A stretch of DNA of 64,000 nucleotides from Pseudomonas marginalis (GCF_008692035.1 NZ_VTFG01000002.1:682001-746000), one strand, 5' to 3'; shown: positions 15,243 to 24,275, counted from the stretch's first letter. Numbers and translations are program-made. Notes: generated by a model not told the origin, from the letters alone.

Positions 15243-16184
15243 TTACAAGGCGGCGATGTAGTCCGGCGGCGGATGCAGGTCGCAATTGCGCCCGGCCTTG
15301 GCCACCTGGCCAGGCAATTCATGGCCCAGCAAGACCGGCAAGCGGCGGGACAGGTTCAGCAGGTGCGGCAGGTCGACTCCGGTGTGAATGCCCACCTCTT
15401 CACACAGGTTGACCAGGTCTTCGGTGCAGATATTGCCCGACGCCCCCGGCGCAAACGGGCACCCACCCAGGCCACCCAACGCCGCGTCAAAACGCCGTGC
15501 CCCGGCTTCGTAGGCGGCCAGCACATTGCACAGGCCCAGGCCGCGGGTGTTATGGAAATGCAGGGTCAGGTCGCTGGCCGGCACGTGTTGCAACACGCGC
15601 TTGACCAGGCGTTCCACCTGGCGCGGGTTGGCCATGCCGGTGGTGTCGGCAAGGCTGATGCCCTGGATGCCGAGTTGCAGATAGGCCTCGACCAGTTGCA
15701 GCACGCGGTCTTCATCGATCCTGCCTTCGAACGGGCAGCCAAAGGTGGTGGCGATGCTGCCGTTGAGGCGTACCGGGTGCCCGGCGGCAAAGCTGACGAT
15801 CTCGCCGAATGCCGCCAACGACGCCTCGCACCGCATGCGCATATTCGCCAGGTTGTGGGTCTGGCTGGCCGACATCACCAGGTTCAGTTCATCGGCGCGC
15901 GACTCGACGGCGCGCTGGGCGCCCTTGAGGTTAGGGATCAGCGCAACGTAGATCACCCCGGCTTTGCGCGCAATGCCCTGGAACACGTGTTCGCCATCGC
16001 GCAATGCAGGGATGGCCTTGGGCGACACGAAGGAACCGGCTTCGATCCGCGAAAAACCGGCCAGGGAAAGCTGGTCGATCAGGGCGATCTTGTCAGCGGT
16101 CTCGACCCAGGTCGGCTCGATTTGCAGGCCATCGCGCGGGGACACTTCCTGCACGATCAGCGAGTCGGAATAGTCGGTGATCAT
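15243..16184 (-). CDS. Hydroxymethylglutaryl-CoA lyase family enzyme
   Basis: 313 residues of the DRE-TIM HMGL-like family. Key residues are Arg17-Asp18 in EVSPRDGLQIE, the HFHNTRGLGLCN metal-binding histidines and the catalytic-loop cysteine in GLGGCPFAPGASGN. It cleaves a 3-hydroxy-3-methyl acyl-CoA into acetyl-CoA and a keto acid. HMG-CoA lyase of leucine breakdown normally sits with mccA/liuB genes; here it is coupled (4-base overlap) to a CaiB-type CoA-transferase and followed by an organic-anion permease. That suggests free hydroxymethylglutarate, citramalate or a similar diacid as substrate. The exact acyl-CoA is inferred. Confidence 0.85.
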   Translation of the reverse strand: MITDYSDSLIVQEVSPRDGLQIEPTWVETADKIALIDQLSLAGFSRIEAGSFVSPKAIPALRDGEHVFQGIARKAGVIYVALIPNLKGAQRAVESRADELNLVMSASQTHNLANMRMRCEASLAAFGEIVSFAAGHPVRLNGSIATTFGCPFEGRIDEDRVLQLVEAYLQLGIQGISLADTTGMANPRQVERLVKRVLQHVPASDLTLHFHNTRGLGLCNVLAAYEAGARRFDAALGGLGGCPFAPGASGNICTEDLVNLCEEVGIHTGVDLPHLLNLSRRLPVLLGHELPGQVAKAGRNCDLHPPPDYIAAL

Positions 16185-17374
16185 TGCACCACCCCCGAGG
16201 TTTTCAGGCGTTGGATGTCGGCAACCGTAAGGCCCAGGCTGCCGAGGATGTCATCGGTGTGCTGGCCCAGGCTCGGGCCCTGCCAGTTCACGGCGCCGGG
16301 GGTTTCCGAGAGCTTGGGTACGATGCCGGGCATCTTCACCGACACACCGCCCGGCAGTTCGGCATTGAGCAACATGTCGCGCGCCTGGTAGTGCGGGTCG
16401 CTGACGATATCGGCCACGGAGTAGATGCGCCCGGCCGGCACTTCGGCGGCTTCCAGGGCGCTGAGCACCTGCTCGATAGGCAGGCTGCTGGTCCAGTGGG
16501 TGATGGCGGCATCGAGCAAAGCGCTTTTCGCCGCACGGCCATCGTTGTGGGCGAATTCGGCGGCTTCGGCCAGGTCGGCACGGCCGATGGTGGTCATCAG
16601 GCGCTTGTAGATCGGGTCGCTGTTACCGGCGATCACCACATAGGCACCGTCGGCGGTCAGGTAGGTATTCGAAGGTGCGATACCGGGCAAGGCACCGCCG
16701 CTGCGCTCACGCACGTGGCCGAGCATGTCGTATTCGGGCACCAGGCTTTCCATCAGGTTGAACACGCTTTCCGCCAGGGACACATCGACAACCTGCCCGT
16801 CGCCCTGGCCCGTCTTGACCCGCAGCAACGCCATCAGCGCGCCGATCACGCCATGCAACGACGCCAGGGAGTCGCCTAGGCTGACGCCGACCCGCGCCGG
16901 GGGCGAGTCGGGGTTGCCGGTGGTGTAGCGAATCCCGCCCATGGCTTCGCCGATGGCACCGAAACCAGGGCGGTCGCGGTACGGGCCGGTCTGGCCGTAG
17001 CCGGAGATACGCACCAGGGTCAGCTTGGGGTTGAGCGCGTGCAGTACGTCCCAGCCCAGGCCGAGTTTTTCCAGGCCACCGGGGCGCAGGTTTTCGATCA
17101 GCACATCGGCGTCGCCGAGCAGCTGCTTGATCAGGTCCAGGCCTTCAGCGGACTTGAGGTCCAGGGCCAGGGATTTCTTGTTGCGCGATTGCAGGTACCA
17201 CCACAGCGAGGTGCCTTCATGCAGCTTTCGCCATTTACGAAGTGGATCACCCTGCCCCAGGGCTTCGATCTTGATCACCTCGGCGCCGAACTCGGCCATC
17301 AGCCGGGCGGCGAACGGTGCGGCAATCAGCGTGCCGATCTCAATCACCTTGATACCGCTCAAGGGAGCCGTCAT
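16181..17374 (-). CDS. CaiB/BaiF (class III) CoA-transferase
   Basis: 397 residues, full length for class III CoA-transferases. It moves CoA from a donor such as succinyl-CoA to a carboxylic acid through an aspartyl anhydride. The catalytic aspartate is Asp168 in RVGVSLGDSLASLHG; the N-terminal IKVIEIGTLIAAPFAARLMA and FGAEVIKIE strand are standard. AGAGGTAC precedes the ATG. The stop overlaps the lyase start by 4 bases (ATGA). Activation by this enzyme followed by cleavage by the lyase is a plausible two-step route for a branched dicarboxylate. Confidence 0.87.
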   Translation of the reverse strand: MTAPLSGIKVIEIGTLIAAPFAARLMAEFGAEVIKIEALGQGDPLRKWRKLHEGTSLWWYLQSRNKKSLALDLKSAEGLDLIKQLLGDADVLIENLRPGGLEKLGLGWDVLHALNPKLTLVRISGYGQTGPYRDRPGFGAIGEAMGGIRYTTGNPDSPPARVGVSLGDSLASLHGVIGALMALLRVKTGQGDGQVVDVSLAESVFNLMESLVPEYDMLGHVRERSGGALPGIAPSNTYLTADGAYVVIAGNSDPIYKRLMTTIGRADLAEAAEFAHNDGRAAKSALLDAAITHWTSSLPIEQVLSALEAAEVPAGRIYSVADIVSDPHYQARDMLLNAELPGGVSVKMPGIVPKLSETPGAVNWQGPSLGQHTDDILGSLGLTVADIQRLKTSGVVQ

Positions 17375-17442
17375 GGGGTGTACCTCTTATTCTTGGAATG
17401 TGCAGCCAAGGCTAGAGGACAGGGACAGGAAAAATCCAACCG

Positions 17443-18372
17443 TCAGTTGGCAAGGAGCGTTCGCTGAATGCGAACGCTCAGGTAATCGAACAACAGCCGG
17501 CTCACGGGTGACAACTGCGCCTCATCGCGCACCACCAGGATCAAACTGCGGTCCGACCAGGCATCGGTCAGCGGCACGGCATGCAGGCCCAGGGCACGGC
17601 CAAACAACTCATAGGCCTTCAGCGGCAGGATGCCGATGCCCATGTTCGCCTGGACCATCCGGCACATCGCATCAAAGCCCGGCACATGAATACGCAGGCG
17701 CAGTGTCTTGCCGGCCTCGCGCGCGGCGGCGTGGGTGCGCATGTTGATCGAGCTGGCGGCGTGCAGGCCCACGTAGTCACTGTCCAGGGTCTCGGCGAAG
17801 GCCAGGCTTTCGCGCGGCGCCAAGGGGTGATCCGCCGGCATCAACACCACCAGTTTGTCGTGGCGATAGGTCACGCTGGGCAGGCCCTTGGTGTCGGTAT
17901 CACTGGAGCAGATCCCCAGGTCCGCCACCCCATCCAGCACACCTTGCACCACGCCGTTGCTGGGGCGTTCTTCGAGGTCGGTTTTCACTTCGGGATGCAG
18001 CCTGGAAAAATCCCGCAAGTCTTCCGGAAGAAACTGAATAATCGCCGAGAGATTGGCCAGCATCCGCACGTAACCGCGCACGCCATGGCTATGCTCGCCA
18101 AGCTCCAGGCCCATTTTTTCCACGTTGAACAGCATCTGCCGGGCATGGTGCAGCAGGGTTTCGCCGGCGGCGGTGAGGTCCATGCCCTTGGCCCGTCGCA
18201 CGAACAGGCTCACCCCCAGCACCTGCTCCAGCTCCATCAAACGCTTGCTGGCTGCCGACACGGCGATGGCTTCGCGGGCGGCGGCACGGGTCAGGGTGCC
18301 CTCTTCGAACACCGCGACGAACAGCTGCAGGGTGATCAAGTCAAGGCGACGCACCAGGCTCTTGTGCAACAT
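17443..18372 (-). CDS. LysR family regulator of the CoA-transferase/lyase cluster
   Basis: 309 residues from ATG at 18372, which overlaps the TGA of the upstream gene by one base. The HTH is at residues 10-68 (RLDLITLQLFVAVFEEGTLT, then REAIAVSAASKRLMELEQVL), with the co-inducer domain from about 95. Unusually for LysR genes it points the same way as the genes it probably controls, 68 bases before the CoA-transferase. The frame is open further upstream, but that part lies inside the preceding gene and is noncoding in this frame. Confidence 0.85.
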   Translation of the reverse strand: MLHKSLVRRLDLITLQLFVAVFEEGTLTRAAAREAIAVSAASKRLMELEQVLGVSLFVRRAKGMDLTAAGETLLHHARQMLFNVEKMGLELGEHSHGVRGYVRMLANLSAIIQFLPEDLRDFSRLHPEVKTDLEERPSNGVVQGVLDGVADLGICSSDTDTKGLPSVTYRHDKLVVLMPADHPLAPRESLAFAETLDSDYVGLHAASSINMRTHAAAREAGKTLRLRIHVPGFDAMCRMVQANMGIGILPLKAYELFGRALGLHAVPLTDAWSDRSLILVVRDEAQLSPVSRLLFDYLSVRIQRTLLAN

Positions 18373-19046
18373 CAGGCGCGCTCGGACGCCAGGCGATTGA
18401 TCTCGGCCTGTTCCACCACCGGTTGCGGCGCGCCATGGCGCACCGCCGCGAGCATCGCCCGGCCGACAGTCTCGGTGCTCACCACCCAGCCCGGCTTGAC
18501 CCGACGCACCAACGACAGTACGGGCCCGAGTACGGAATAGAAGGCTTGATACAACGGCGTCTTCGAGCGCACACCGTGCAGCGGCTGAATGATCCCCGGC
18601 CGGAACAGGAACACCGCCTTGAACGGCAGGCGCAGCAGGGCATTCTCGGTCTTGCCCTTGACCCGCGCCCACATCGACTTGCCCGCTTCGGAGCTGTCGG
18701 TACCGGCGCCGGACACGTAGATAAACGTCATCTGCGGATTAAGCCGCGCCAGGGTGCTGGCGGCGACGAGGGTCAGGTCATAAGTGAGGTGGGTGTACTT
18801 GGTTTCATTCAGGCCGGCAGACGACACGCCGAGGCAGAAGAAACACGCGTCAAACCCTTGCAGCAGGTTTTCCAGGGGTTGGAAATCCAGCATGTCGCTG
18901 TGCAATACCTGATGCAACTTGCCGTGTTCCCGGGTCAGGGGCGTGCGGCCGACGGCGACGACTTCCTGTACGTCAGCGGCCAGCAGGCACTCGCGCAGGA
19001 CGCCCTGGCCGACCATGCCGGTGGCACCGAATAACAGAACTCTCAT
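18372..19046 (-). CDS. NAD(P)-binding epimerase/dehydratase-like protein
   Basis: 224 residues from ATG at 19046 with GGGAG 9 bases upstream. A Rossmann fold starts immediately: MRVLLFGATGMVGQGVLREC with GxxGxxG at residues 8-14. The rest resembles atypical short-chain dehydrogenases of the YbjT/HTATIP2-like group: FFCLGVSSAGLNETKYTHL and the FIYVSGAGTD strand where SDRs carry the catalytic serine. No strong YxxxK is seen. The function is unknown; an NADPH sensor or an oxidoreductase is likely. It overlaps the next LysR gene by one base (TGATG), so the two are translated together. Confidence 0.75.
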   Translation of the reverse strand: MRVLLFGATGMVGQGVLRECLLAADVQEVVAVGRTPLTREHGKLHQVLHSDMLDFQPLENLLQGFDACFFCLGVSSAGLNETKYTHLTYDLTLVAASTLARLNPQMTFIYVSGAGTDSSEAGKSMWARVKGKTENALLRLPFKAVFLFRPGIIQPLHGVRSKTPLYQAFYSVLGPVLSLVRRVKPGWVVSTETVGRAMLAAVRHGAPQPVVEQAEINRLASERA

Positions 19047-19401
19047 CAAGTACTCCCTTCATCCATATGGTTTCGACTACCCAAGAGACAGGTCCTTGAA
19101 GGCCATCGTCACATCCGGCCGGTATGCGGACACCTTACTCAATCCTGCGGGATACGACCTCAACAAAACGCGAACGCCCCCACTGCATTCATTTACCCAA
19201 TCACAATCAAATGCTCCCTGGATCCGCTACGTTGAGTCATGCACATAAGAATCGGTCGGATGTCCATTGGGACTTACAAAATGTAGGACCTTACTCACAA
19301 CAAAATATCCATTCGGAGTAGCTTGCATGGGAAATATCTGACTTACCTTATCAAAATTTTCCCTTTACTGTTTTTGCCTTCCCTAAGGACAGGTAAAAAC
19401 A
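19047..19401. other. AT-richer intergenic region before the oxoamine synthase
   Basis: No convincing gene. The stretch is clearly less GC-rich than the genes to its left, and the change continues through the following gene to about 20.75 kb, marking a compositional island. It ends with CTAAGGACAGG, a usable ribosome site that also holds a GGA motif; other GGA motifs occur upstream (for example GTAGGACC and TCGGAG). Multiple GGA sites near a start are a feature of RsmA/CsrA targets, but this is only suggestive here. Confidence 0.5.
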
Positions 19402-20629
19402 ATGGAAAATATTCATTCAAAAAATCAGTTCACAAATTACAAAAAACTGATCGACCTTGCCGACAGAGACTGGCACTCAGCACAGTCAGGCCGAATTTGC
19501 GAACTTAATGTAAAAGTCAAAAGCAACAACCAACTTATTGATCAGTACGGACGAAAACCTCATCACTTTTGCACAACATCATATCTTGGCCTCGACTATA
19601 ACCCAAAGATACTAAAAGGGGCTATCCAAGGAATAAAAGAAAGCCAAAACACTTCGCATTGCAAACTCAAAAAATCGATGCAAACTTGAAATACTTGAAC
19701 GATATGAAACAGAGCTATCAGGCCTTTTCAACTCAATCTGCCTCAGCACTTTGTCCTGTAGTGCGGCCAGCTCCGGACTCTTGCCCATGCTCGCCAGCGG
19801 CGTATTTACCAATAACTCCCCACCCACAATGATATTCGACAAATATTCCCACTATTCAATGAATCATATTAAAGCCTCGTGCGCAGATGAAACAGAAGTA
19901 AAAACCGCGCCTCACAATGACATGTGCTGGATTGAAGACTTGTGCAAAAAACGTAAACATGTAGCTTACATAGCAGACGGCATATACAGCATGGGTGGAG
20001 TCGCAGATATCGATAGCCTGCTCTACTTGAAGGCGCGTTACGGACTGTTCCTTTATTTGGATGACTCCCACGCCTTGTCCGCATTTGGAGATAAAGGGGC
20101 CGGTTTTATCCGGCCGCGCTTGCAAGAGATAGACAATAAAACCTTAATCGTGGCCTCTCTAGGCAAATCATTTGGTGCCAGTGGAGGAATGATCATGTTC
20201 GGTAGAGAAAGACAGAAAAGTCTAATGTATCGATACGGCGGGCCCAGTAACTGGTCCCAAAGTCTCAATTCTGCCGCTATAGGAGCCGGGCTGGCGTCAA
20301 TAAAAATACATCAAACAACCGAGCTATCCGTGCTTCAAGAACAGCTTCAAACCAATATCCGGTTATTCGACAGCCTTATCCACACTGAACAACAGGGTGC
20401 CGACACCGCAATACGATTGGTAACCTGCGGCGAGGCTGAAAAAGCGAACAAACTCGCTATGCGACTGGCTGACAGCGGATTTTTCACCTCTGCCGTATTT
20501 TTTCCTGTCGTGCCCAAGGAAAAAGCAGCATTACGTATAACTCTTCGGGCAGACATGAGCCCTAAAACAGTAGAGTTGTTTTGCTCCACACTGACAGCCT
20601 TAATACAGGAACATAAAGACGCAAAATAA
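19402..20629 (+). pseudogene. Alpha-oxoamine synthase family (AONS/CqsA-like) PLP enzyme, frameshifted
   Basis: Frame 1 (19402-19689) gives the N-terminus with TTSYLGLDYNPKILKGAIQG; frame 2 (to 20629) gives the rest. Deleting one A from the AAA at 19640-19642 joins them as GIKEAKTLRIANSKNR and yields about 408 residues, normal for the family. PLP-fold motifs are intact: ADGIYSMGG, LYLDDSHALSAFG and the Schiff-base lysine in VASLGKSFGASGG. The family condenses an amino acid with an acyl-CoA (biotin, haem, sphingoid and alpha-hydroxyketone autoinducer synthesis). No biotin genes are near. DNA is AT-rich and foreign-looking. It is a recent pseudogene, a sequencing error or, less likely, recoded. 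Confidence 0.8.
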
Positions 20630-20731
20630 ATTGCGCACCTACTATAAACAACCGCCACATACTCACTCTTATTTCTCAATGAGCATAAACATCAATCATT
20701 GTTCGGATCCATACGGAGGAATCGACTTACG

Positions 20732-20773
20732 ATGACGTACGCAGAACTTAAGGCGCAGGACGCCTCCCCTTGA
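20732..20773 (+). other. 13-codon ORF overlapping the MFS start
   Basis: ATG at 20732, 12 bases after a GGAGGA, opens a 13-codon frame, MTYAELKAQDASP, whose TGA overlaps the TTG start of the next MFS gene (TTGA). Its first nine residues resemble the N-terminus of a group of class I aminotransferases that begin M(T/N)Y-ELKAQ. It could be a remnant left by a deletion, or a leader that couples translation into the exporter gene. Confidence 0.3.
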
Positions 20774-21957
20774 AAAACACCACCCGTCTCGCCCTCGCTT
20801 GCTGCGCCGCCTTCCTCGCCCAAGTCGGCATTAGCAGCTATTTGCCCGCTGTGCCGGTCATCGCCCAGTCCCTGCTCGCCGCCGAGGACTACGTCGCACT
20901 GGCCCTGGCCGTGTACCTGGTGGGCATGGCGCTGCCGATGTTGCTCTGGGGCAGCCTGGGGGAGCGTTTTGGCAGAAAGCCGGTCCTGCTGGCGGCGCTG
21001 GCGGTATATGCCTCGGCAAGCGCGGCGATTCCATCGGCATTTAACGTCGAGTCTTTTTTGTCATTACGCCTGATTCAGGGTTTGGGCGCGGGTGGAGTCG
21101 CGGTCATGGCCAGGGTGTTGGTGCGGGACAGTTTCAGCGGGGCGCTTTTGGCCAGAGGGTTGTCGTGGCTGGGGATGACGTTTGTAATCGCGCTAGGTAT
21201 CGGCCAGTTCATGGGGGCGCTGTTGCAGGCGGCCTTCGGCTGGAAGGCCATTTTCTATGGGTTGGCAATAAGTGCCCTCACGTTGATTGCTGTGCTGCAA
21301 AGGGTGGTGTTTCCGTCAGTGATGAAGGCTGATTCGCCAGACTCAGCCTGGCGGATCTACGCCACGATTGTGCGGCATCCCCCCTTTCTACACGCAGCAT
21401 TGGCCGGTGGGCTGGGCTATGGGGTGATCATTGCCTTCAACACCTGTGCTCCGCTGATACTGCAAGGGCGCTTCGAGTGGAGCGCGGCGCAGTACGGCTG
21501 GCTGGGGTGGCCGATCAGCGGGGCCTATCTGGCGGGGGCGTTGATGGTCAACCGCTTCGTCGCGCGGATGGGGCGGTTGACGATGATGAGCTGGGGCGTG
21601 GCGCTGGCGTTAATGGGAACGGCGCTGATGCTGTTGGGCAGTGTGTTTGCCAGCGGGATCGCGCTGTTGTTGTGGTTGCCGTATTGCCTGGCGGTATTTG
21701 GGCAATCGATGAGTTACCCCATCAGTTTGTCACTGGCTAATGATCAGTCGCCGGTCAGCGGTTCCTATGCCATGGCCTTGAGTGGCTTCATGCATCAGTT
21801 GATGGCGGCGTTGATCGGCGGCGTAGCAAGCCTGCTGGTGAGCCAGCAGGCTTGGCCATTGACGCTCTTGTGCGTGGCATTGGCTGGCGGCGCGTTCATG
21901 TGCGCCGCCAGTTGCCGGACAGATCAGAACGCGCTACGAAAGATCTCCTCAATCTGA
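20770..21957 (+). CDS. MFS drug transporter, Bcr/CflA type
   Basis: 395 residues with 12 hydrophobic segments. The N-terminus ALACCAAFLAQVGISSYLPA and the loop WGSLGERFGRKPVLL are typical of the DHA1 Bcr/CflA group; helix 5 carries the family-C-like MGALLQAAFGWKAIF. The start is a TTG at 20770, needed to include helix 1; no ATG in frame is suitable. It may be translated by coupling from the short ORF before it. Its last 34 bases overlap the 3' end of the converging alcohol dehydrogenase gene. Substrate unknown. Confidence 0.8.
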   Translation: MKNTTRLALACCAAFLAQVGISSYLPAVPVIAQSLLAAEDYVALALAVYLVGMALPMLLWGSLGERFGRKPVLLAALAVYASASAAIPSAFNVESFLSLRLIQGLGAGGVAVMARVLVRDSFSGALLARGLSWLGMTFVIALGIGQFMGALLQAAFGWKAIFYGLAISALTLIAVLQRVVFPSVMKADSPDSAWRIYATIVRHPPFLHAALAGGLGYGVIIAFNTCAPLILQGRFEWSAAQYGWLGWPISGAYLAGALMVNRFVARMGRLTMMSWGVALALMGTALMLLGSVFASGIALLLWLPYCLAVFGQSMSYPISLSLANDQSPVSGSYAMALSGFMHQLMAALIGGVASLLVSQQAWPLTLLCVALAGGAFMCAASCRTDQNALRKISSI

Positions 21958-23072
21958 CGCTGATCGGCGCGCCGTGGGTTGGTCAGCCCGCATGCGTCCT
22001 TCAATGCATTGGTGGCCAGCAGCGGAATGTCCTGCAACTTGGCACCCAGTTCGCGCAGGCCGGCAGGGATTTCAACGTCCTGGGACAGGCTGCGAATGGC
22101 GGCGATGGCGGCTTGGGCGCCCTCTTCGTCAGTGCTGCCCTTGGCGTCGACACCCAGCGCGCGGCCGACATCGCTCAAGCGCTTGGCACTGACGCTGGCG
22201 TTGAAGCTTTGTACATGGGGCAGCAGCACCGCGTTGCACACGCCGTGAGGCAGGTCATAGAGACCGCCGAGTTGGTGGGCCATGGCATGCACGAAACCCA
22301 GGGAGGCATTGTTGAACGCCATGCCTGCGAGGAACTGGGCATAGGCCATGTTTTCCCGCGCGGCCTTGTCGCTGCCGTCGCGTACGGCCAGGCGCAGGTT
22401 GGCGCTGATCAGTTCGATGGCCTTGATCGCACAGGCGTCGGTGATCGGGGTGGCCGCCGTGGACACGTAGGCTTCGATGGCGTGGGTCAGGGCGTCCATG
22501 CCGGTGGCGGCGGTGAGGCCCTTGGGCATGCCGACCATCAGGCTCGGGTCATTGACCGACAGCAGTGGCGTGACGTTGCGGTCGACGATGGCCATTTTCA
22601 CGTGGCGGGTTTCGTCGGTGATGATGCAGAAACGCGTCATCTCGCTGGCGGTGCCTGCGGTGGTGTTGATCGCCACCAGGGGCATCTGCGGCTTGCTGGA
22701 TTGGTCGACCCCTTCGTAGTCGCTGATATGCCCGCCGTTGGTGGCGCACAGGGCGATGCCCTTGGCACAGTCATGGGGCGAACCGCCGCCCAGGGACACC
22801 ACGAAATCGCAGGCGCTCTGCTGCAGCAACGCCAGGCCTTTCTCGACGTTTTCCACATTGGGGTTGGGCTTGGCGCCGTCGTAGATCACCGAATCGATGT
22901 CCTGCATCGCCAACTTCTCGGCGATCATGCCGGCCACGCCCGCCTTGGCCAGGCCCGCGTCGGTGACGATCAGCGCTTTGCGAAAACCGTAGTTGCGAAT
23001 GGCATTCATGGCTTCGTCGAGGCAGTCGGTGCCCATGATGTTGACGGCGGGAATGAAGAAGGTGCTGCTCAT
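21924..23072 (-). CDS. Iron-containing alcohol dehydrogenase (YiaY/AdhB-like)
   Basis: 382 residues, the standard length of family III Fe-dependent alcohol dehydrogenases. The N-terminal nucleotide site (GFRKALIVTDAGLAKAG, later VSLGGGSPHDCAKGIAL) and the C-terminal metal site FVHAMAHQLGGLYDLPHGVC with its histidines are present. It interconverts primary alcohols and aldehydes with NAD in the cytosol. The start at 23072 has GAGGAT upstream. The 3' end overlaps the converging MFS gene by 34 bases. Close relatives oxidise ethanol or 1,2-propanediol; the substrate here is open. Confidence 0.92.
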   Translation of the reverse strand: MSSTFFIPAVNIMGTDCLDEAMNAIRNYGFRKALIVTDAGLAKAGVAGMIAEKLAMQDIDSVIYDGAKPNPNVENVEKGLALLQQSACDFVVSLGGGSPHDCAKGIALCATNGGHISDYEGVDQSSKPQMPLVAINTTAGTASEMTRFCIITDETRHVKMAIVDRNVTPLLSVNDPSLMVGMPKGLTAATGMDALTHAIEAYVSTAATPITDACAIKAIELISANLRLAVRDGSDKAARENMAYAQFLAGMAFNNASLGFVHAMAHQLGGLYDLPHGVCNAVLLPHVQSFNASVSAKRLSDVGRALGVDAKGSTDEEGAQAAIAAIRSLSQDVEIPAGLRELGAKLQDIPLLATNALKDACGLTNPRRADQRQIEEIFRSAF

Positions 23073-23197
23073 GGCGAATCCTCGGATGACGTGTATGCCT
23101 ACAGCATCAACCTCACCTGCCTGCGGCATCTTGACCAGGATCAACGCCGGCTCGTGATAAAGTCGCCATCCAGCCGATTTCGAGTAGACCCACAGCA

Positions 23198-24214
23198 ATG
23201 AAGGATTTCCAGGATATTGACGCCCACCTTGAAGATTGGAGCGCCCTGCGCAGCCGCACCGCCTTCAGTGGGATTCTGATCGGCAATGGCGCGAGCCGCA
23301 CGATTTGGGAAGACTTTGCCTACGACTCGCTGTTCGAAAACGCACGCACCGTCGAAGAAAAACCCCTGGGCCCATCCGAGCTCAGCGTGTTCGACGCCCT
23401 GCAGACCCGCAGCTTCGAGCAGACCCTGGGGGCCTTGAAAACCACCAGCCGAGTCAACAAGGCCCTGGCGGTCAGCTCGGCGGCACCGCGTAATCGCTAC
23501 TACGCGATCAAGGAAGCGCTGATCAATACCATCCACGCCGTGCACATTCCGTGGCGCCTGGTGCAGCCGTCGACGCTGGCGACGATCAACCGCGAACTGG
23601 CGACCTACACCAGCGTGTTCACCACCAATTACGACCTGCTCAACTATTGGGCGATCCTGCACACGCCGGGCATCGACGACCTGTTCCGCAGCGCCGATGC
23701 CAGCTTCGACCTGCGCAACACCCACACCGATAGCACGCGCATCCTCTACCTGCACGGCGGCTTGCACCTGGTGCGCAACCTTGACGGCACCGCACGCAAA
23801 TTGCCGAGCACCGACAGCACCTTGCTCAGCAGCTTTGCGATCAACAACACGATCAAGACCCTGGACGATGTGCCGCTGTTTATCAACGAAGGCACGGTGC
23901 AAGAGAAGCTCAAGACCATCCGCAGCTCGGATTACCTGTCGTTCTGCTATGAACAGTTGCTGAGCCATGAGGGCGCGCTGTGCATCTTTGGCCATGACCT
24001 GGGAACGCAGGATCAACACGTGGTGGATGCAATTCGCCAGGCCCGCCCCGCGACCCTGGCGATCTCGGTATCGGGCCGCAGCGACGGGTTTATTCGCCAG
24101 CAGAAGCGGCGGTATTCGCAGTTGTTTGATGGCAGTGGCGCGCAGTTGAAGTTTTTTGCCGCGCGCACGCATCCGTTGGGTGACCCCGCACTGTCGGTAC
24201 CTGTCGAACGTTGA
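23198..24214 (+). CDS. DUF4917 family protein with SIR2-like motifs
   Basis: 338 residues. The order of motifs follows the SIR2_2-like NAD-binding fold: FSGILIGNGASRTIW (residues 24-38) as the glycine-rich loop, the FTTNYDLLNYW block (141-151), ILYLHGGLHL with HGG at 186-188, and a late LCIFGHDLGTQDQHVVDAI. DUF4917 proteins are of unknown function; the fold resemblance suggests NAD binding or hydrolysis. No ribosome site stronger than CCCACAG is seen at the ATG. The gene stands alone between a divergent alcohol dehydrogenase gene and a converging XRE-cupin gene, so no defence partner is visible. Confidence 0.75.
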   Translation: MKDFQDIDAHLEDWSALRSRTAFSGILIGNGASRTIWEDFAYDSLFENARTVEEKPLGPSELSVFDALQTRSFEQTLGALKTTSRVNKALAVSSAAPRNRYYAIKEALINTIHAVHIPWRLVQPSTLATINRELATYTSVFTTNYDLLNYWAILHTPGIDDLFRSADASFDLRNTHTDSTRILYLHGGLHLVRNLDGTARKLPSTDSTLLSSFAINNTIKTLDDVPLFINEGTVQEKLKTIRSSDYLSFCYEQLLSHEGALCIFGHDLGTQDQHVVDAIRQARPATLAISVSGRSDGFIRQQKRRYSQLFDGSGAQLKFFAARTHPLGDPALSVPVER

Positions 24215-24220
24215 GCCACC

Positions 24221-24246
24221 GGTGGGAGGGGCTTGCTCCCGCCCAT
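24221..24246. repeat. GTGGGAGGGGCTTGCTCCC-type palindromic repeat
   Basis: A short inverted repeat of the TGTGGGAGGGGGCTTGCC family lies between the stops of two converging genes. Other copies or partial copies occur at 26657, 33271, 37864, 42887 and 46268. It may act as a transcription terminator or REP-type element. Confidence 0.7.
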
Positions 24247-24275
24247 ACCGACCGCATTTCAAACCGTCAGCGCGG

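Noticed and set aside
19402..20629. Programmed ribosomal frameshifting in the oxoamine synthase gene
   Set aside because: No classical slippery heptamer with a downstream structure was found, and the required shift is +1. A simple one-base insertion is the more economical explanation.
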